The notes: generated from the sequence alone by a model not told the origin. 54,307 nt of DNA from an uncultured bacterium (GCA_903920455.1 CAIXLY010000095.1:1-54307); one strand, 5' to 3'. Positions 9,310-17,375 are shown, counted from the first letter of the stretch. Numbers and translations are program-made.

Positions 9310-11058
9310 ATCCTTAAATAATCCAGATTCTTGTATCAGTTCTTGGAAACTTCCCTCTTGAGCAATTCCTCCCTTTTCCATCACATAGATCCTGTCTGCG
9401 ATTTTTAGGTTATATAATCGATGGGAGATTAGAATTACAATACTGTCTTTGAATTCCGTTTTAATTTTCTCATACAGATTGATTTCTGAGAACCCATCCA
9501 GTGAGCTGCTGGGTTCATCAAGAATGACCAATGCCGCTTTTTTATAAAACATTCTCGACAAAACAACCTTCTGCCATTCTCCGCCACTCAGCTCTTGACT
9601 TCCTTCATGCATGCTGCCGAGCTTTGTTTTATATCCCAAGCTAAGTTTTTTCAGAAAATGATCTGCTTCTGATTGTTCCGCTGCGTATTCGGCTTGTCTG
9701 CTTATATCTTCATTTGGAGTAACTTGAAAGTGAATATTTTTTTCTGCCTCCATATAATATTTTTCATAGTCTTGGAAGAGGAAGGCTGTTTTCTGATAAT
9801 ATTCATCTTTTGATATGTCTTGAATATTCTTGCCATCTATTTTTATTGTTCCCAGCCCTGGCTTATACAAGCCGGCAATTAACTTGACCAGTGTTGATTT
9901 TCCTGAGCCATTTTCTCCAACGATTGCGATGGTCTCGCCTTTTCTTGCATTGATGTTGATGTGCTCAAGCATTGGTATGAGGCTATTGGGATACGTAAAA
10001 GATAGGTTTTGAATTTCGAGCTTTTCAAAACCAAGACTTGCTGCAAAACGATTGTTATGAGGCATTTCAGGCAGGTTGAAATACTCAATAAGGTCGCGTA
10101 CAAAAAGCCGCAGTTGAAAAATTTGCAGCACCGATTGCAAAAACGTTTTCGATGATATTTGCAGACGTTGAATTCCCTGAAGGTATAAAATGAACAAGCC
10201 GATGCTTATTGAATTGTTGATTGATTGATAGGCCAGATAAAGCATTGCTGCAGATATAGCCAAGACTTCCAGCAGCTCAGCAATAAGATTATTTTTTATG
10301 AAATCCAAATGAATGCTTTTTTTTGCTTTGGCAATCGAAGCACGGATTTTAAGGAATTCTTGTTGAAACATATTTCCAAATTGGAATGTTCTAAGTTCTT
10401 TTGCCCAGGGTAAGCCAGTGAGTATCCTAAATAGGTAAGACGATTCTCTTTCTTTTGGGGCAAGGGTGAATTCCAGGTCGGTTGTTTTTTTACCTTGATA
10501 CCATTTATTTATGGTCATTGGAACAGCCAAGATGAATATGGCCATGAAAAAGTAGGCTTTTAAAGATAGAAACAACAGTATTAGAAATACAAGCGATAAA
10601 AAATTTGATATTGCTCCATAGACCGCAGGTAAGAGTTGATTGATCCGATATTTCGCCTGTTGTTGAGCAAGATAGAGGGCGTTTTGAAAGGAGGGGTCCT
10701 CAAAATGAGTATATTCTATATGTATTGATTTCTGAATGATACGGTTCGCAAAAGAATCTGAAACAATTTGCTGAAAAGTATTTTCCCAGTAGGCGGAAGT
10801 TTGGTTTGTTAGAGCGATTGCTAGTTGGATGATGGCAAATTGAACAATGAGCGGGATCAATGCATCGGCGCGAAGGTTTCCTGCTATAATGATATCGACC
10901 AGATTTTTGATGCTATAGATTATACCCAAGGGGAGTATTGACTGCAATATTCTGCTAAAAAGTATGAGTGATGCTAGCCGTGGTTTCGTTAGCCAAATTT
11001 TCTTAGCGATTGCTCCAAATTGTTGAATGGAATGTATTATGCTTTCTTTAAACTTCAT
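9286..11058 (-). CDS. Lasso peptide ABC exporter (fused permease-ATPase)
   Basis: A 590-residue half-transporter. An N-terminal six-helix membrane domain (about residues 1-320) is followed by an ABC ATPase. Walker A is GENGSGKST (about 379-388), the signature is LSGGEWQK (about 489) and Walker B is LVILDEP with a following SSSLD. The family is that of McjD-like lasso exporters and other peptide ABC exporters; no peptidase C39 domain is present, consistent with leader removal by the separate B2 enzyme. It is the only cluster gene on the minus strand, divergent from the kinase gene with 49 bp between starts. Export and self-immunity is the likely role. Confidence 0.88.
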   Translation of the reverse strand: MKFKESIIHSIQQFGAIAKKIWLTKPRLASLILFSRILQSILPLGIIYSIKNLVDIIIAGNLRADALIPLIVQFAIIQLAIALTNQTSAYWENTFQQIVSDSFANRIIQKSIHIEYTHFEDPSFQNALYLAQQQAKYRINQLLPAVYGAISNFLSLVFLILLFLSLKAYFFMAIFILAVPMTINKWYQGKKTTDLEFTLAPKERESSYLFRILTGLPWAKELRTFQFGNMFQQEFLKIRASIAKAKKSIHLDFIKNNLIAELLEVLAISAAMLYLAYQSINNSISIGLFILYLQGIQRLQISSKTFLQSVLQIFQLRLFVRDLIEYFNLPEMPHNNRFAASLGFEKLEIQNLSFTYPNSLIPMLEHININARKGETIAIVGENGSGKSTLVKLIAGLYKPGLGTIKIDGKNIQDISKDEYYQKTAFLFQDYEKYYMEAEKNIHFQVTPNEDISRQAEYAAEQSEADHFLKKLSLGYKTKLGSMHEGSQELSGGEWQKVVLSRMFYKKAALVILDEPSSSLDGFSEINLYEKIKTEFKDSIVILISHRLYNLKIADRIYVMEKGGIAQEGSFQELIQESGLFKDLFDKHKF

Positions 11059-11107
11059 GCAGTTGGTGGTACCCTTTGTATATTTACTTTCTAAAGGTAA
11101 TGAATAG

Positions 11108-12022
11108 GTGTATTATTATTGGGCATATGGATTAACTGTAAAAAGTGAAATTGAATTTCCTGAGCTTTTTTCTATTCCAGAATCGAAGCAGGTGGATGTC
11201 GAGCTGTTGTTGGGTGAAATCCCCAACATAGACCTATCCCCAGGAGATTATAACTCTACTTTCAAAACAATTTCTGCAAAAGAATTTAGGCTTCTTGTAC
11301 CTGGAGTGGGCAGCTATTATTCAGGCTTTGGAGATAGGATAGTTTTAAGTCGCGAAGAAGGTGCTGATTGGGATAGCTTGAGGCTGTTTTGTCTCTCTAA
11401 TTCATTTGCCGCTATTTTGCACCAAAGAAAAATCATACCGATCCACTGTGCTGCTTTTTTATTTCGCGATCAGCTTGTGTTAATCTTTGGTCATTCAGGC
11501 GCAGGAAAATCTACTATTCTTGGAGTCATGATGAACAAGGGGTATCAAGTGTTTTCTGATGACGTCTGTGTTCCGGTTCTTGATCATGACAGCGGTTTAG
11601 TCAGCTTGTTAAGCTCTTACCCGATGTTGAAATATTGGAGCGATTCTCTGGGCCGACTTGGTATTGCTACAAATCAATTAAGCAGAAAAATTCTTCCAGA
11701 CATGGATAAGTTTGGTATTTATTTCCATGATAAATTTCTTATCGAGCCTCGAAAGCCGATATTTAGCTTTTTGCTGGAAGCCTTCAAAGAGCCAAAGCCT
11801 CTTACACTTCAGCCTATCAATGGAATCGACTTATTCCAGAGGCTAGAGCAAAATGCATATAGGGGAGAATATTTGGGGTATGCAAATTTAAAGCCTGAGC
11901 ATTTCAACTTGTTTACAAAATTGGCTAATCAATCCAAGAGTTTTTTGATTCAGCGTTCTGAAGAAGATGACACTGTCGATGATATTGTAAATCTAATTGA
12001 AGCAATGATAGCAAAAGGTTAG
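11108..12022 (+). CDS. HPr kinase-like lasso peptide kinase
   Basis: A 304-residue protein with an HPr-kinase/phosphorylase-like fold. The P-loop GHSGAGKST is at residues 128-136, preceded by PIHCAAF and followed by FSDDVC, which matches the metal-binding acidic motif of HprK. It lacks a recognisable PTS context. In the paeninodin cluster a homologue phosphorylates the side chain of the precursor's C-terminal Ser, and the precursor candidate here (14802-14951) does end in Ser. The start is GTG 11108 with AAAGG upstream; the nearby ATG at 11100 is out of frame and closes at once. Confidence is high for the fold and moderate for the substrate. Confidence 0.85.
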   Translation: MYYYWAYGLTVKSEIEFPELFSIPESKQVDVELLLGEIPNIDLSPGDYNSTFKTISAKEFRLLVPGVGSYYSGFGDRIVLSREEGADWDSLRLFCLSNSFAAILHQRKIIPIHCAAFLFRDQLVLIFGHSGAGKSTILGVMMNKGYQVFSDDVCVPVLDHDSGLVSLLSSYPMLKYWSDSLGRLGIATNQLSRKILPDMDKFGIYFHDKFLIEPRKPIFSFLLEAFKEPKPLTLQPINGIDLFQRLEQNAYRGEYLGYANLKPEHFNLFTKLANQSKSFLIQRSEEDDTVDDIVNLIEAMIAKG

Positions 12023-12050
12023 GCATTTGATATTCACTAATTTTATATTC

Positions 12051-12320
12051 ATGATAAGGTACATACATAACAAAGAAATTATACAATCTAAAATAGGAGA
12101 GGAGGTGGTGATGCTGGATATGGAATCGGGTTTTTACTTTGGATTAAATTCGGTTGCCTCTGTTATTTGGAAGATGATGGAGCAAGAGATTAGTTTTGAT
12201 CTGATGATTGAACGGCTGATGGGAACATTTAATGTTGAACGATCTCTTTGTGAATCTGATACCAAAGAATTAATTGATCAGCTGCTTGAAAAGAAAATCA
12301 TAAGGGAAGTAAATTCATGA
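12051..12320 (+). CDS. PqqD-like RiPP recognition protein (lasso B1/RRE)
   Basis: This small PqqD-family protein has about 89 residues. It has the family pattern GEEVVMLDMESGFYFGLN followed by a helical part with IW at the usual place (SVIWKMM). Such RiPP recognition elements bind the leader peptide, in lasso systems through the Y/W-x-x-P-x-L motif, and present it to the B2 protease. I chose ATG 12051 because the upstream in-frame start is a TTG (12027) that adds a hydrophobic tail unlike the family. Its stop overlaps the B2 start by 4 bp (ATGA), indicating translational coupling. Confidence 0.88.
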   Translation: MIRYIHNKEIIQSKIGEEVVMLDMESGFYFGLNSVASVIWKMMEQEISFDLMIERLMGTFNVERSLCESDTKELIDQLLEKKIIREVNS

Positions 12321-12730
12321 AAAAGGCTAGTATAAAAGACTATTTATTTTTCACTGAGGCCTGGGTATTACTCCACCTTGCCAAGGCATCCATTATTATA
12401 ATGCCATTTAAAAAACTAGCATTAAGTTTGGGAAGGAGTCAGAAAGAAACTGATTTTAGTTCTACAGAAGATACGGTTGCTCTTGATATTGCTCATGCAG
12501 TTCGACGAGCGGCAAGATTTACCATTCATGCCAGTAAGTGCTATGATCAGGCATTGACTGGCAAGTTGATGCTTAAATACAGAAAAGTTTCTTCTACTAT
12601 TTATTTTGGGCTTGCCAAAGATCAGAATTCAACACTTTCTGCTCATGCTTGGCTTAGATCTGGAAACATGGTTGTGACTGGAAGGAAGGCAATGGAGAGA
12701 TTCACTCCCGTTGCCTGGTTCGGCAGTTAG
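12317..12730 (+). CDS. Lasso peptide leader peptidase B2 (transglutaminase-like)
   Basis: A 137-residue protein of the PF13471 transglutaminase-like family that cuts the leader from lasso precursors. The nucleophile is Cys75 in SKCYDQALTGKLML, and the catalytic His is His110 in SAHAWL. The third triad residue is not obvious: the usual acidic position after HAW is in an S-G-N context. Separate B1 and B2 genes are the standard arrangement outside Proteobacteria. It is coupled by ATGA overlap to the RRE gene and is followed after 118 bp by the cyclase. Confidence 0.88.
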   Translation: MKKASIKDYLFFTEAWVLLHLAKASIIIMPFKKLALSLGRSQKETDFSSTEDTVALDIAHAVRRAARFTIHASKCYDQALTGKLMLKYRKVSSTIYFGLAKDQNSTLSAHAWLRSGNMVVTGRKAMERFTPVAWFGS

Positions 12731-12775
12731 TGATGTATATTTTCTAAAGTTCCCCCCGAGAATAAATAGGATAGT

Positions 12776-12793
12776 TATGTGTAATTTCACATA
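12776..12793. promoter_or_regulatory. Short palindrome ahead of the cyclase gene
   Basis: TATGTG and CACATA form a 6-bp inverted repeat around TAATTT. The 55 bases that follow, up to the cyclase ATG, are almost free of G. This could be an operator plus an unstructured leader, but nothing here proves it. Confidence 0.3.
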
Positions 12794-12848
12794 CCTCAAC
12801 ACCTAAACGACTCAACAAATAAACCTCCCTCAACCTCACTAAACCTTT

Positions 12849-14783
12849 ATGAGTAGCTTCTTCGGCATATTTCGTCCACAAGGAGGCTCAGTTAATCTGG
12901 AAGCCTTTGAAGACATGCGAAAAGCTAGTGAGCGGGATGGGTTTGATGTAATGTCAACACATGTCGAAGATAAGATTGCCATGGGGTATCTTATGCTGCG
13001 CGTTTCACCTGAGGATCAAGATGATCACCAGCCCTTAACAAGTTCATGTGGTAGGTATTTATTAGTCGGTCATTTTCGATTGGATTATCGAGATGATCTT
13101 GGAGATAAAATTGGATTAATCCAGTCGCAATTAGAAAAAACTCCTGATTCAGCAATCGCGTTGATGGCTTTTCAGAAGTGGGGCCAGAGATGTGTTCATC
13201 ATATGGAGGGTGATTTTGCCTTTGCGATTTATGACGGCTTAATTGGGGTCTTATCACTTCTTAAAGATCGATTTGGATCCTCCGCTTTGTTTTATGGTAA
13301 GCTGGGAAGTGACTTTATCTTTTCCACAGACCCTTGCCTTTTTACTAAGATGAATAATCGTTATAATTTTGAATTGAATGAAAATGCATTTTTCAGAACT
13401 GGAATTAAAGGATTAGGTCTCGAATCGGGTGAAACTTATTTTGATCATGTTTTCTCTCTTGAATGCAGTTGTATTGTATCAGTAGACGAAAAGCTTCATG
13501 TTCAGAAGTATCAATATTATAAAATTCCCTCTATAAAAATCCGCTATTCCTTTTGTGAAGATTATATATTTCAGTTTCATTCATTTATACATCAGTCTGT
13601 TTCCAATCGATTAAGGGCTTCAAGGGTAGGGTTGTTCCTGAGTGCAGGTCTTGACTCCTCAATGGTTGCATATTTTGCCGCTAAAGAAATGGAATATCAA
13701 AAGAGAAGGTTATCGACTTTCACTTCTTATCCTTATCACATCGGGCATATCAATGCTGAAAAACAATTACGGATTAGCGAGCATTCATTTGTTGAAAGAA
13801 ATGTCTCAGCCCTGTTAAATATAGAGCCAAATTTTTTCAATTTCCCTGATCTCATGCATTCCCAATTGATCGATTCAAATAAATTCAATAACATATTGAA
13901 TCCTGTCATTTCTTCAAATTCATTTTGGCTCGATGGAATAAATAATGCTGCAAGCAAGAATGGAATTAAGCGAATGCTTAATGGTCAGATGGGTAATTAT
14001 ATAGTGTCCTGGAATGCTCCGTTTTCAAGCTTGGACTACCTTTTTCGATTTCGGCTTTTAGCTTTGTATAAGACCTTAAAATATATTAACACAATTCGCA
14101 AAACAAGCATTATTGATTTTCTTGTTGGTGAGTTGGCAAAACCTTTCTACCAATTCATTAAAAACAGGATTAGTAGACTCGGGTATTTAATTTTTAAAAT
14201 AGGCTTGGATGTTAGTTTTTTAAAGTTTGATAAAAGAAAGATCAAAGTTGATTTCTCCAAACAATTTCACTCTCGCTTTTCCACTTTAATTGGTCCCAAG
14301 CGACTTAGATTACATTTGTTTGAATCCAACATGACCAATGTTGGTCAGAGGTGGTATGTTCAGGCCAATGAACATGCAGTGCAGTCTGCTGATCCTTTTA
14401 CAGATCTTCGGCTTGTTGAATATTCATTCTCTATTCCTGAGCTGTTGTATAATTTTTATGGTGATAAAAAATTCATTTATAAGAAACTCATGCAAGGTGT
14501 TATTGACTCGGATATGCTTTCAAGGTTAAGCGGAATGCCTCAGTCATATGATATTGGTCGCAGACTTCAGAGTGATAAACCGTTTGTGCAAATGATTGAA
14601 GCCTTAATTCTGCAAAAAAGTTTTCCGGACGATTTTGATTATGCTGGAGTAGAAAAAATGCTGAGTGTTCTACGATCAACCGATCAGGATTCTTTGATGA
14701 ATAAAAACGCTACAGAACTACTAAAATTCATTTCTCTTCACCTTTTTCTATCAAAATTTGTCAGCAACAGAATTAGTGAGTAA
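12849..14783 (+). CDS. Lasso peptide cyclase C (asparagine synthetase-like)
   Basis: A 644-residue AsnB homologue. The N-terminal half resembles a class II glutamine amidotransferase domain but begins MSSFFG, so the catalytic Cys2 of true asparagine synthetase is missing, as is normal in lasso cyclases that need no ammonia. The C-terminal half has the ATP-PPi loop SAGLDSS at about residue 264-270. By family, it adenylates the Asp/Glu side chain of the core peptide and joins it to the freed N-terminus to make the macrolactam ring. Location between B2 and the precursor candidate supports this. I see no frameshift. Confidence 0.9.
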   Translation: MSSFFGIFRPQGGSVNLEAFEDMRKASERDGFDVMSTHVEDKIAMGYLMLRVSPEDQDDHQPLTSSCGRYLLVGHFRLDYRDDLGDKIGLIQSQLEKTPDSAIALMAFQKWGQRCVHHMEGDFAFAIYDGLIGVLSLLKDRFGSSALFYGKLGSDFIFSTDPCLFTKMNNRYNFELNENAFFRTGIKGLGLESGETYFDHVFSLECSCIVSVDEKLHVQKYQYYKIPSIKIRYSFCEDYIFQFHSFIHQSVSNRLRASRVGLFLSAGLDSSMVAYFAAKEMEYQKRRLSTFTSYPYHIGHINAEKQLRISEHSFVERNVSALLNIEPNFFNFPDLMHSQLIDSNKFNNILNPVISSNSFWLDGINNAASKNGIKRMLNGQMGNYIVSWNAPFSSLDYLFRFRLLALYKTLKYINTIRKTSIIDFLVGELAKPFYQFIKNRISRLGYLIFKIGLDVSFLKFDKRKIKVDFSKQFHSRFSTLIGPKRLRLHLFESNMTNVGQRWYVQANEHAVQSADPFTDLRLVEYSFSIPELLYNFYGDKKFIYKKLMQGVIDSDMLSRLSGMPQSYDIGRRLQSDKPFVQMIEALILQKSFPDDFDYAGVEKMLSVLRSTDQDSLMNKNATELLKFISLHLFLSKFVSNRISE

Positions 14784-14801
14784 TTTCAATTAATTATCAT
14801 T

Positions 14802-14951
14802 ATGAAGACTTGGGAGAAACCAATTTTGATTTTTTTGGAAATTAAGTCTACTCACGGACTTTGTGAGGGAGCGCCGGAAGGTGAGGCACAGAAAATTTAC
14901 ACAGAAGGAAGTGACGCTGATTTGTTAGCCACTTGTTTTTATATTAGCTAA
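14802..14951 (+). CDS. Lasso peptide precursor candidate (49 aa)
   Basis: An ATG frame of 49 codons lies 18 bp after the cyclase stop. Residues 4-9 read W-E-K-P-I-L, then L12, E13, I14, K15, and Thr17 at position -2. This matches the lasso leader rule Y/W-x-x-P-x-L ... T-x and closely follows the paeninodin-type leader pattern K-P-x-L-x-x-L-[DE]-[IV]-K-x-T. Cleavage after His18 frees Gly19. Eight residues (GLCEGAPE) then give a Gly1-Glu8 ring, the same size and P-E ending as in microcin J25. The core would have 31 residues, with Cys at core positions 3 and 27 and Ser at the C-terminus, the residue a lasso kinase modifies. It ends 3 bp from the convergent ribE stop. The frame is certain; the identity is inferred from the motifs plus context. 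Confidence 0.82.
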   Translation: MKTWEKPILIFLEIKSTHGLCEGAPEGEAQKIYTEGSDADLLATCFYIS

Positions 14952-14954
14952 TTT

Positions 14955-15530
14955 TTATCTCTTTGTTACATACTTCCCCACTATATCAAACTCCAAATTA
15001 ACCTTGGAGTTTTTTTGTAACTGACTGATATTTGTATGGTTATAGGTGTAGGGGATGATGGCCACAGAGAATTGATTATCCAGAATATCAAAGGCAGTCA
15101 GGCTGGTACCATTTATACATATAGATCCCTTCTCGATGATTAGCCTACTGAATTTTTCATCAAACTCAAACGTGTATTTCCAGCTACCATCTTGTTCAAC
15201 TACATCAATACAGGTGCCCGTTCCGTCAATATGTCCCTGTACAAGATGCCCATCTAGGCGAGTCCCGAGGATCATGGCACGCTCAAGATTCACCTGTTTG
15301 CCCACCTGCCACAGCCCTAAGTTGGTTTTTTCTAAGGTCTCTTGAATCGCGGTAACCCGGTGAAGTGGGGCTTCTAGGGCGTCGATGGTCAAACAAACGC
15401 CATCATGAGCGAGGCTTTGATCGATTTTTAGCTCGCTAAAAAGCGGTGATTCCACCCAAAAATGAATGTTGCTTCCTTCTTGTTGGATCTCTTTTATGGT
15501 GCCAATATGCTCGATAATGCCTGTAAACAT
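14955..15530 (-). CDS. ribE: Riboflavin synthase, alpha chain
   Basis: A 191-residue enzyme that dismutates two 6,7-dimethyl-8-ribityllumazine molecules to riboflavin. It has the two lumazine-binding repeats (roughly 1-95 and 96-190). The N-terminus MFTGIIEHIG is diagnostic, with GVCLTI in repeat one and LGTRLDGHLVQGHIDG starting repeat two. The ATG at 15530 gives this exact start; the longer frame to 15560 adds ten unrelated residues. It is convergent with the lasso precursor, with only 3 bp between the stops and no hairpin, so their transcripts may overlap. It marks the right edge of the lasso cluster. Confidence 0.97.
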   Translation of the reverse strand: MFTGIIEHIGTIKEIQQEGSNIHFWVESPLFSELKIDQSLAHDGVCLTIDALEAPLHRVTAIQETLEKTNLGLWQVGKQVNLERAMILGTRLDGHLVQGHIDGTGTCIDVVEQDGSWKYTFEFDEKFSRLIIEKGSICINGTSLTAFDILDNQFSVAIIPYTYNHTNISQLQKNSKVNLEFDIVGKYVTKR

Positions 15531-15581
15531 GGGGGGTTCTTTGGACAAATTTCGGTCCATAAAATGAATTTCGGAATGTTT

Positions 15582-15611
15582 TTGTAAAAATGAACAGAAA
15601 TATTATCTTTG
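15582..15611 (+). promoter_or_regulatory. Promoter of rpsU
   Basis: TTG (15582-15584), a 19-base spacer and TATCTTTG (15604-15611) match the Bacteroidota housekeeping consensus exactly, 24 bases ahead of the rpsU ATG. Confidence 0.75.
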
Positions 15612-15635
15612 CTGCCCTATAAAAAAGGTAACTAT

Positions 15636-15830
15636 ATGCTAATTATCGATTCAAAAGATTGCGAGAACATTGACAAGGCACTTAAGAAGTACAAAAAGAA
15701 GTTTGAGAAGGCGAAGATTCTTCTTCAATTGCGTGATCGTCAGTCTTTCACCAAGCCTTCTATTAGGCGCAGGGGAGAGGTGCTAAAAGCAATTTATAAG
15801 CAGAAGCTTTTTACTGGAGAGATCGAGTAG
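15636..15830 (+). CDS. rpsU: 30S ribosomal protein S21
   Basis: A 64-residue basic ribosomal protein of the small subunit. The sequence starts MLIIDSKDCENIDKALKKYKKK and carries the S21 motif F-x-K-P-S-x-R-R-R. ATG 15636 lies 24 bases below a perfect TAnnTTTG promoter; the longer frame from 15609 begins inside that promoter and is not used. In Bacteroidota it usually precedes xerC and hpf, as here. Confidence 0.96.
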   Translation: MLIIDSKDCENIDKALKKYKKKFEKAKILLQLRDRQSFTKPSIRRRGEVLKAIYKQKLFTGEIE

Positions 15831-15884
15831 TTTACTCGGATTCTCTATTTAAAATACTAAGTAGTCATTTGGTTTCTTAACTTT

Positions 15885-16802
15885 ATGACTACTTTTTTTA
15901 TGCATGAAAGTCAACATCCTCATTTAGTTTCTTTCCTTGATTACATCAAGTTTGAAAAAAGGTTTTCTGCTCATACCCTAAGGGCTTACACGGATGACCT
16001 TTCAACTTTTTTTGATTTCATCAAATCGCAGTTTGAAATTCATGAACCGGCTCAAATTAGTGCTACCATGATTCGCTCTTGGATGGCATCCCTAACGTTG
16101 AGTAAGGTTCAGCCCCGCAGCATCAATCGCAAGATTTCATCCCTCAAATCATTTATAAAGTTTTGTCTTGTTCAAGGCATCATGGAAACCAATCCAACCA
16201 AAGCCATTCAGGTATTAAAAACCAAGAAGCGGCTCCCTTCTTATGTTGAGGAAGAGCAAATTGATCAGCTACTCAACCGCACTGAATTTCCTGATCATTT
16301 TGATGGAAGAACTGAATATCTTATTGTCTCGCTTTTATACCATACAGGTATTCGTGTTAGTGAGTTGGTCAACCTTCAAAGTGCTCAAATCGACTTCTCC
16401 CGAAAGCAGTTGAAGGTGCTGGGGAAGGGCAACAAGGAGCGGATCATACCTGTTCATGCAGACTTGCTTGAGCTGATCAAAAGTTACCTGGAAGAGAAGA
16501 AAATTATTCATCCAGAGGCAAGTTATACTCTACTGCTTCTTGCGCCAAAGGGCAAGCCGGTCACTTCAAGGCAGGCCTATGATATTGTCAAGAAATACCT
16601 CTCCCTAGTCACTACTGCTGAGAAAAAAAGTCCGCATATCCTCCGCCATAGTTTTGCCACGCACCTAACTGGGAATGGTGCTGAGTTGAATGCGGTAAAA
16701 GAGTTACTCGGTCACACAAGCCTTGCGGCTACACAGGTGTATACCCACAACAGCATTGAGCGCTTGCGCGACATCCACAAAAAAGCCCATCCCAAAGGAT
16801 GA
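15885..16802 (+). CDS. xerC: Tyrosine recombinase XerC/XerD-like
   Basis: A 305-residue tyrosine site-specific recombinase, most likely for chromosome dimer resolution at dif. An N-terminal SAM-like core-binding domain (about 10-95) is followed by the catalytic domain. The Arg of box I is in HTGIRVSEL, the HxxR is HILRHSFATHL, the third His is in LLGHTSLAATQ and the nucleophile Tyr is in VYTH. Conserved placement between rpsU and hpf argues for the housekeeping Xer rather than a mobile-element integrase. Whether it is XerC or XerD cannot be told from sequence alone. Confidence 0.92.
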   Translation: MTTFFMHESQHPHLVSFLDYIKFEKRFSAHTLRAYTDDLSTFFDFIKSQFEIHEPAQISATMIRSWMASLTLSKVQPRSINRKISSLKSFIKFCLVQGIMETNPTKAIQVLKTKKRLPSYVEEEQIDQLLNRTEFPDHFDGRTEYLIVSLLYHTGIRVSELVNLQSAQIDFSRKQLKVLGKGNKERIIPVHADLLELIKSYLEEKKIIHPEASYTLLLLAPKGKPVTSRQAYDIVKKYLSLVTTAEKKSPHILRHSFATHLTGNGAELNAVKELLGHTSLAATQVYTHNSIERLRDIHKKAHPKG

Positions 16803-16925
16803 TTTTTCGTTTCTTTCACGAATTTTTATTTTAATCTCTTCTGTATTTTTTGTACCTTATACATGAAAGAATGGAGCATTGAATATTTCACCCCACTCGC
16901 GATTTAACACCTCAAAACCATTATC

Positions 16926-17237
16926 ATGACAGTAAACATTCATGCAGTAAATTTTGAAGCTGACAGCAAGTTGTTGGATCATGTAAACAAGAAAATTTTG
17001 AAACTCAGCAATCATCACGACAGGATCATTAAGGTGGATGTGTTCTTGAAGCTTGACAACGTGATTCATAATATAAAAGACAAGGTTTCTGAGATTAGGG
17101 TAACGATTCCAAGGCATGAAATTTTTGTTAAACAGAGCTCAAAATCCTTTGAGGAATCTTTTGATTGGGCACTGGATTCGATCCTAACACAAATCCAGAA
17201 GGTAAAAGAGAAGCAACTCCCCACGCCAAGCAACTGA
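16926..17237 (+). CDS. hpf: Ribosome hibernation-promoting factor (HPF/RaiA)
   Basis: A 103-residue short-form hibernation factor that binds the 30S decoding region and silences ribosomes in slow growth. The fold pattern is V-N-I-H-A-V-N-F-E-A, with a basic helix (KKILKLSNHHDRI) and the strand VRVTIPRHEIFV-type segment. It lacks the C-terminal dimerisation domain of long HPF. It sits immediately upstream of the tRNA-tuf operon, the usual Bacteroidota arrangement. Confidence 0.93.
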   Translation: MTVNIHAVNFEADSKLLDHVNKKILKLSNHHDRIIKVDVFLKLDNVIHNIKDKVSEIRVTIPRHEIFVKQSSKSFEESFDWALDSILTQIQKVKEKQLPTPSN

Positions 17238-17267
17238 AATATTTACAAAATATACAGCTCAAAATTT

Positions 17268-17295
17268 TTGCTTTTGAAGAATTCCATTACCTTTG
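17268..17295 (+). promoter_or_regulatory. Promoter of the tRNA-tuf operon
   Basis: TTG (17268-17270) is followed after 17 bases by TACCTTTG (17288-17295), a consensus Bacteroidota promoter about 80 bases before the first tRNA. Confidence 0.65.
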
Positions 17296-17375
17296 CCTTC
17301 CCCAAAAAAAGGGTAGGTCTTTGTTTATTTTAGGTATACTTCAAAGAGGTCAACACCATTGTTCCGCAATTTTAT

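Noticed and set aside
12731-12848. Precursor peptide between B2 and cyclase
   Set aside because: No frame of useful length has a leader motif; ATG 12779 gives only nine codons. The frame at 14802 fits far better.
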